From positions 1 through 64,000 of the forward strand of contig NZ_JAAMRE010000029.1 of assembly GCF_013522705.1 (NCBI RefSeq): a DNA stretch of 64,000 nt. Direction: 5' to 3'. Source of the DNA: Pseudomonas lurida. GTDB lineage: Bacteria > Pseudomonadota > Gammaproteobacteria > Pseudomonadales > Pseudomonadaceae. Below, in pieces: positions 63,250-64,000 of the stretch. How positions within the stretch are numbered: the first letter of the stretch is position 1; each line of letters begins with the position of its first letter. The translations under genes and the position numbers were made by a program. The notes under the pieces are model-generated. The model did not search any database. It had not been told where the DNA came from and saw only the letters and a program-made list of their open reading frames with translations.

Positions 63250-63632
63250 TGGACATCCCCGCAGGCCTGGCGCAGAGCGCCTTCAGCGAGCTGATCGGCT
63301 GCCGCCTGCAACGTCTGGAACCGGGCGTTGCCGAGGTGGCCCTGAGCCTGGCGCCGCAGCTGCGCAACCGCGCAGGCAAGCTGCATGGCGGGGCGATATT
63401 CAGCCTGGTGGACATCACCATGGGACTGGCCTGTTCCAGCGCCCATGGTTTCGACCAGCAGAGCGCGACCATCGAATGCAAGATCAATTACATTCGCGCC
63501 GTGGAGGAAGGTGAAGTGCTGTGCACCAGCCGCATCATTCACGCAGGTCGTCGCACATTGGTGGTCGAGGCGGATGTGTACGAGGGCGAAAAACTTGTCG
63601 CAAAAGCACAGGGCACGTTCGCTGTCCTATAG
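63249..63632 (+). CDS. PaaI-family hotdog thioesterase
   Basis: 127 residues; ATG 63249 overlaps the tex stop codon by one base. The signature NRAGKLHGGAIFSLVDITMG (HGG with Asp) places it with PaaI/YdiI-type acyl-CoA thioesterases. Likely translationally coupled to tex. Downstream 63633-63846 shows a small imperfect palindrome CGCTGCGCTAACAGCG but no gene. Confidence 0.88.
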   Translation: MDIPAGLAQSAFSELIGCRLQRLEPGVAEVALSLAPQLRNRAGKLHGGAIFSLVDITMGLACSSAHGFDQQSATIECKINYIRAVEEGEVLCTSRIIHAGRRTLVVEADVYEGEKLVAKAQGTFAVL

Positions 63633-63846
63633 CTCCCCGCCCCTGATTTGAGTTAATTTCGGCGCTGCGCTAACAGCGTCGGAATTTTCTTGCTGCGCTA
63701 TAGCCCAATTCATGGAATGAAGTAGGCTTTTCCAAAGCGGGTCAACTTGACTCAAAACCAGGCGATCACGCCAGTTTTAACTTCACCCTTGTAGACCGTC
63801 CTGCCCACCCCCATATTGGGGCGACTGACGCGTGAAGGAATCCAAC

Positions 63847-64000
63847 TTGAGCGAACTTCTCAACCGCCGCCTGGCCCTGCTCGGCAAGCGCGAACACCTC
63901 TCCCTGCTAGAGCAGTGCCTGCACGGCATCGAGCGCGAATGCCTACGTGTCACAGGTGAAGGTCGCCTGGCGCAGACGCCGCACCCCGAAGCCCTGGGCG
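63847..64000 (+). CDS. gshA: Glutamate-cysteine ligase GshA, 5' part
   Basis: The first 51 residues (MSELLNRRLALLGKREHLSL..., then CLHGIERECLRV) match type I GshA, which makes gamma-glutamylcysteine for glutathione. The start is TTG at 63847, with GAAGGAA upstream. The gene leaves the window at the right edge. Confidence 0.92.
   Translation, partial: MSELLNRRLALLGKREHLSLLEQCLHGIERECLRVTGEGRLAQTPHPEALG

Overview
The window comes from a Pseudomonas chromosome, most likely the P. fluorescens group. This rests on gene content and order: a LapA-type giant adhesin next to its type I secretion genes, rimA-rimB-rimK, ompR/envZ beside tex and gshA, pckA beside hslO, an OprD porin, and several families of Pseudomonas REP-like palindromes. 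The backbone is GC-rich.

Layout. 1-10244: the biofilm adhesin lapA (minus strand, N-terminal part only, with a 306-bp tandem repeat running off the left edge) is divergent from lapE-lapB-lapC. Two FleQ-like palindromes lie between them. 10367-10442: tRNA-Thr(TGT), whose 3' end is repeated imperfectly at 20492-20521. These repeats frame a roughly 10-kb genomic island with no integrase. The island holds a small hypothetical gene, a DUF1778/GNAT toxin-antitoxin pair, a phage-type adenine methylase, a LexA-controlled HNH-nuclease bacteriocin with its immunity gene, a decayed Tn3-family transposase, and a 5'-truncated AT-rich operon (transketolase halves, sugar-isomerase-like TIM barrel, SDR, HIT protein).

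20706-30293: a P-loop ATPase, a membrane M48 peptidase, an OprD porin, agmatine deiminase, and a three-domain kinase/M23-like/class III aminotransferase fusion. 30446-37529: rmlBACD (dTDP-L-rhamnose), the dctB-dctD two-component system and a thioesterase. 37592-44528: cysQ-nudE, a YrfG-type nucleotidase, a Kbp-like BON/LysM protein, a LysR regulator, and fdhD with a YdeP-type molybdopterin oxidoreductase. 44736-51894: a glycine-zipper protein, a thioesterase with recQ, a YfaP/TPR protein, the yhfG-fic pair, a decayed repeat-rich stretch, and an unassigned two-gene module ending in a DUF1493 protein. 51998-64000: pckA, hslO, a PAP2 phosphatase, hslR, rimABK, ompR-envZ, tex, a PaaI-type thioesterase and the start of gshA.

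How the genes work together. Two c-di-GMP output systems lie in this window: the LapA adhesin with its secretion machine and candidate FleQ sites, and the rimABK ribosome-modification operon. The island combines a stabilising toxin-antitoxin pair with a competitive weapon (the bacteriocin) and the remains of a small carbohydrate pathway. All functions are inferred by reading translations and motifs; no database search was possible.
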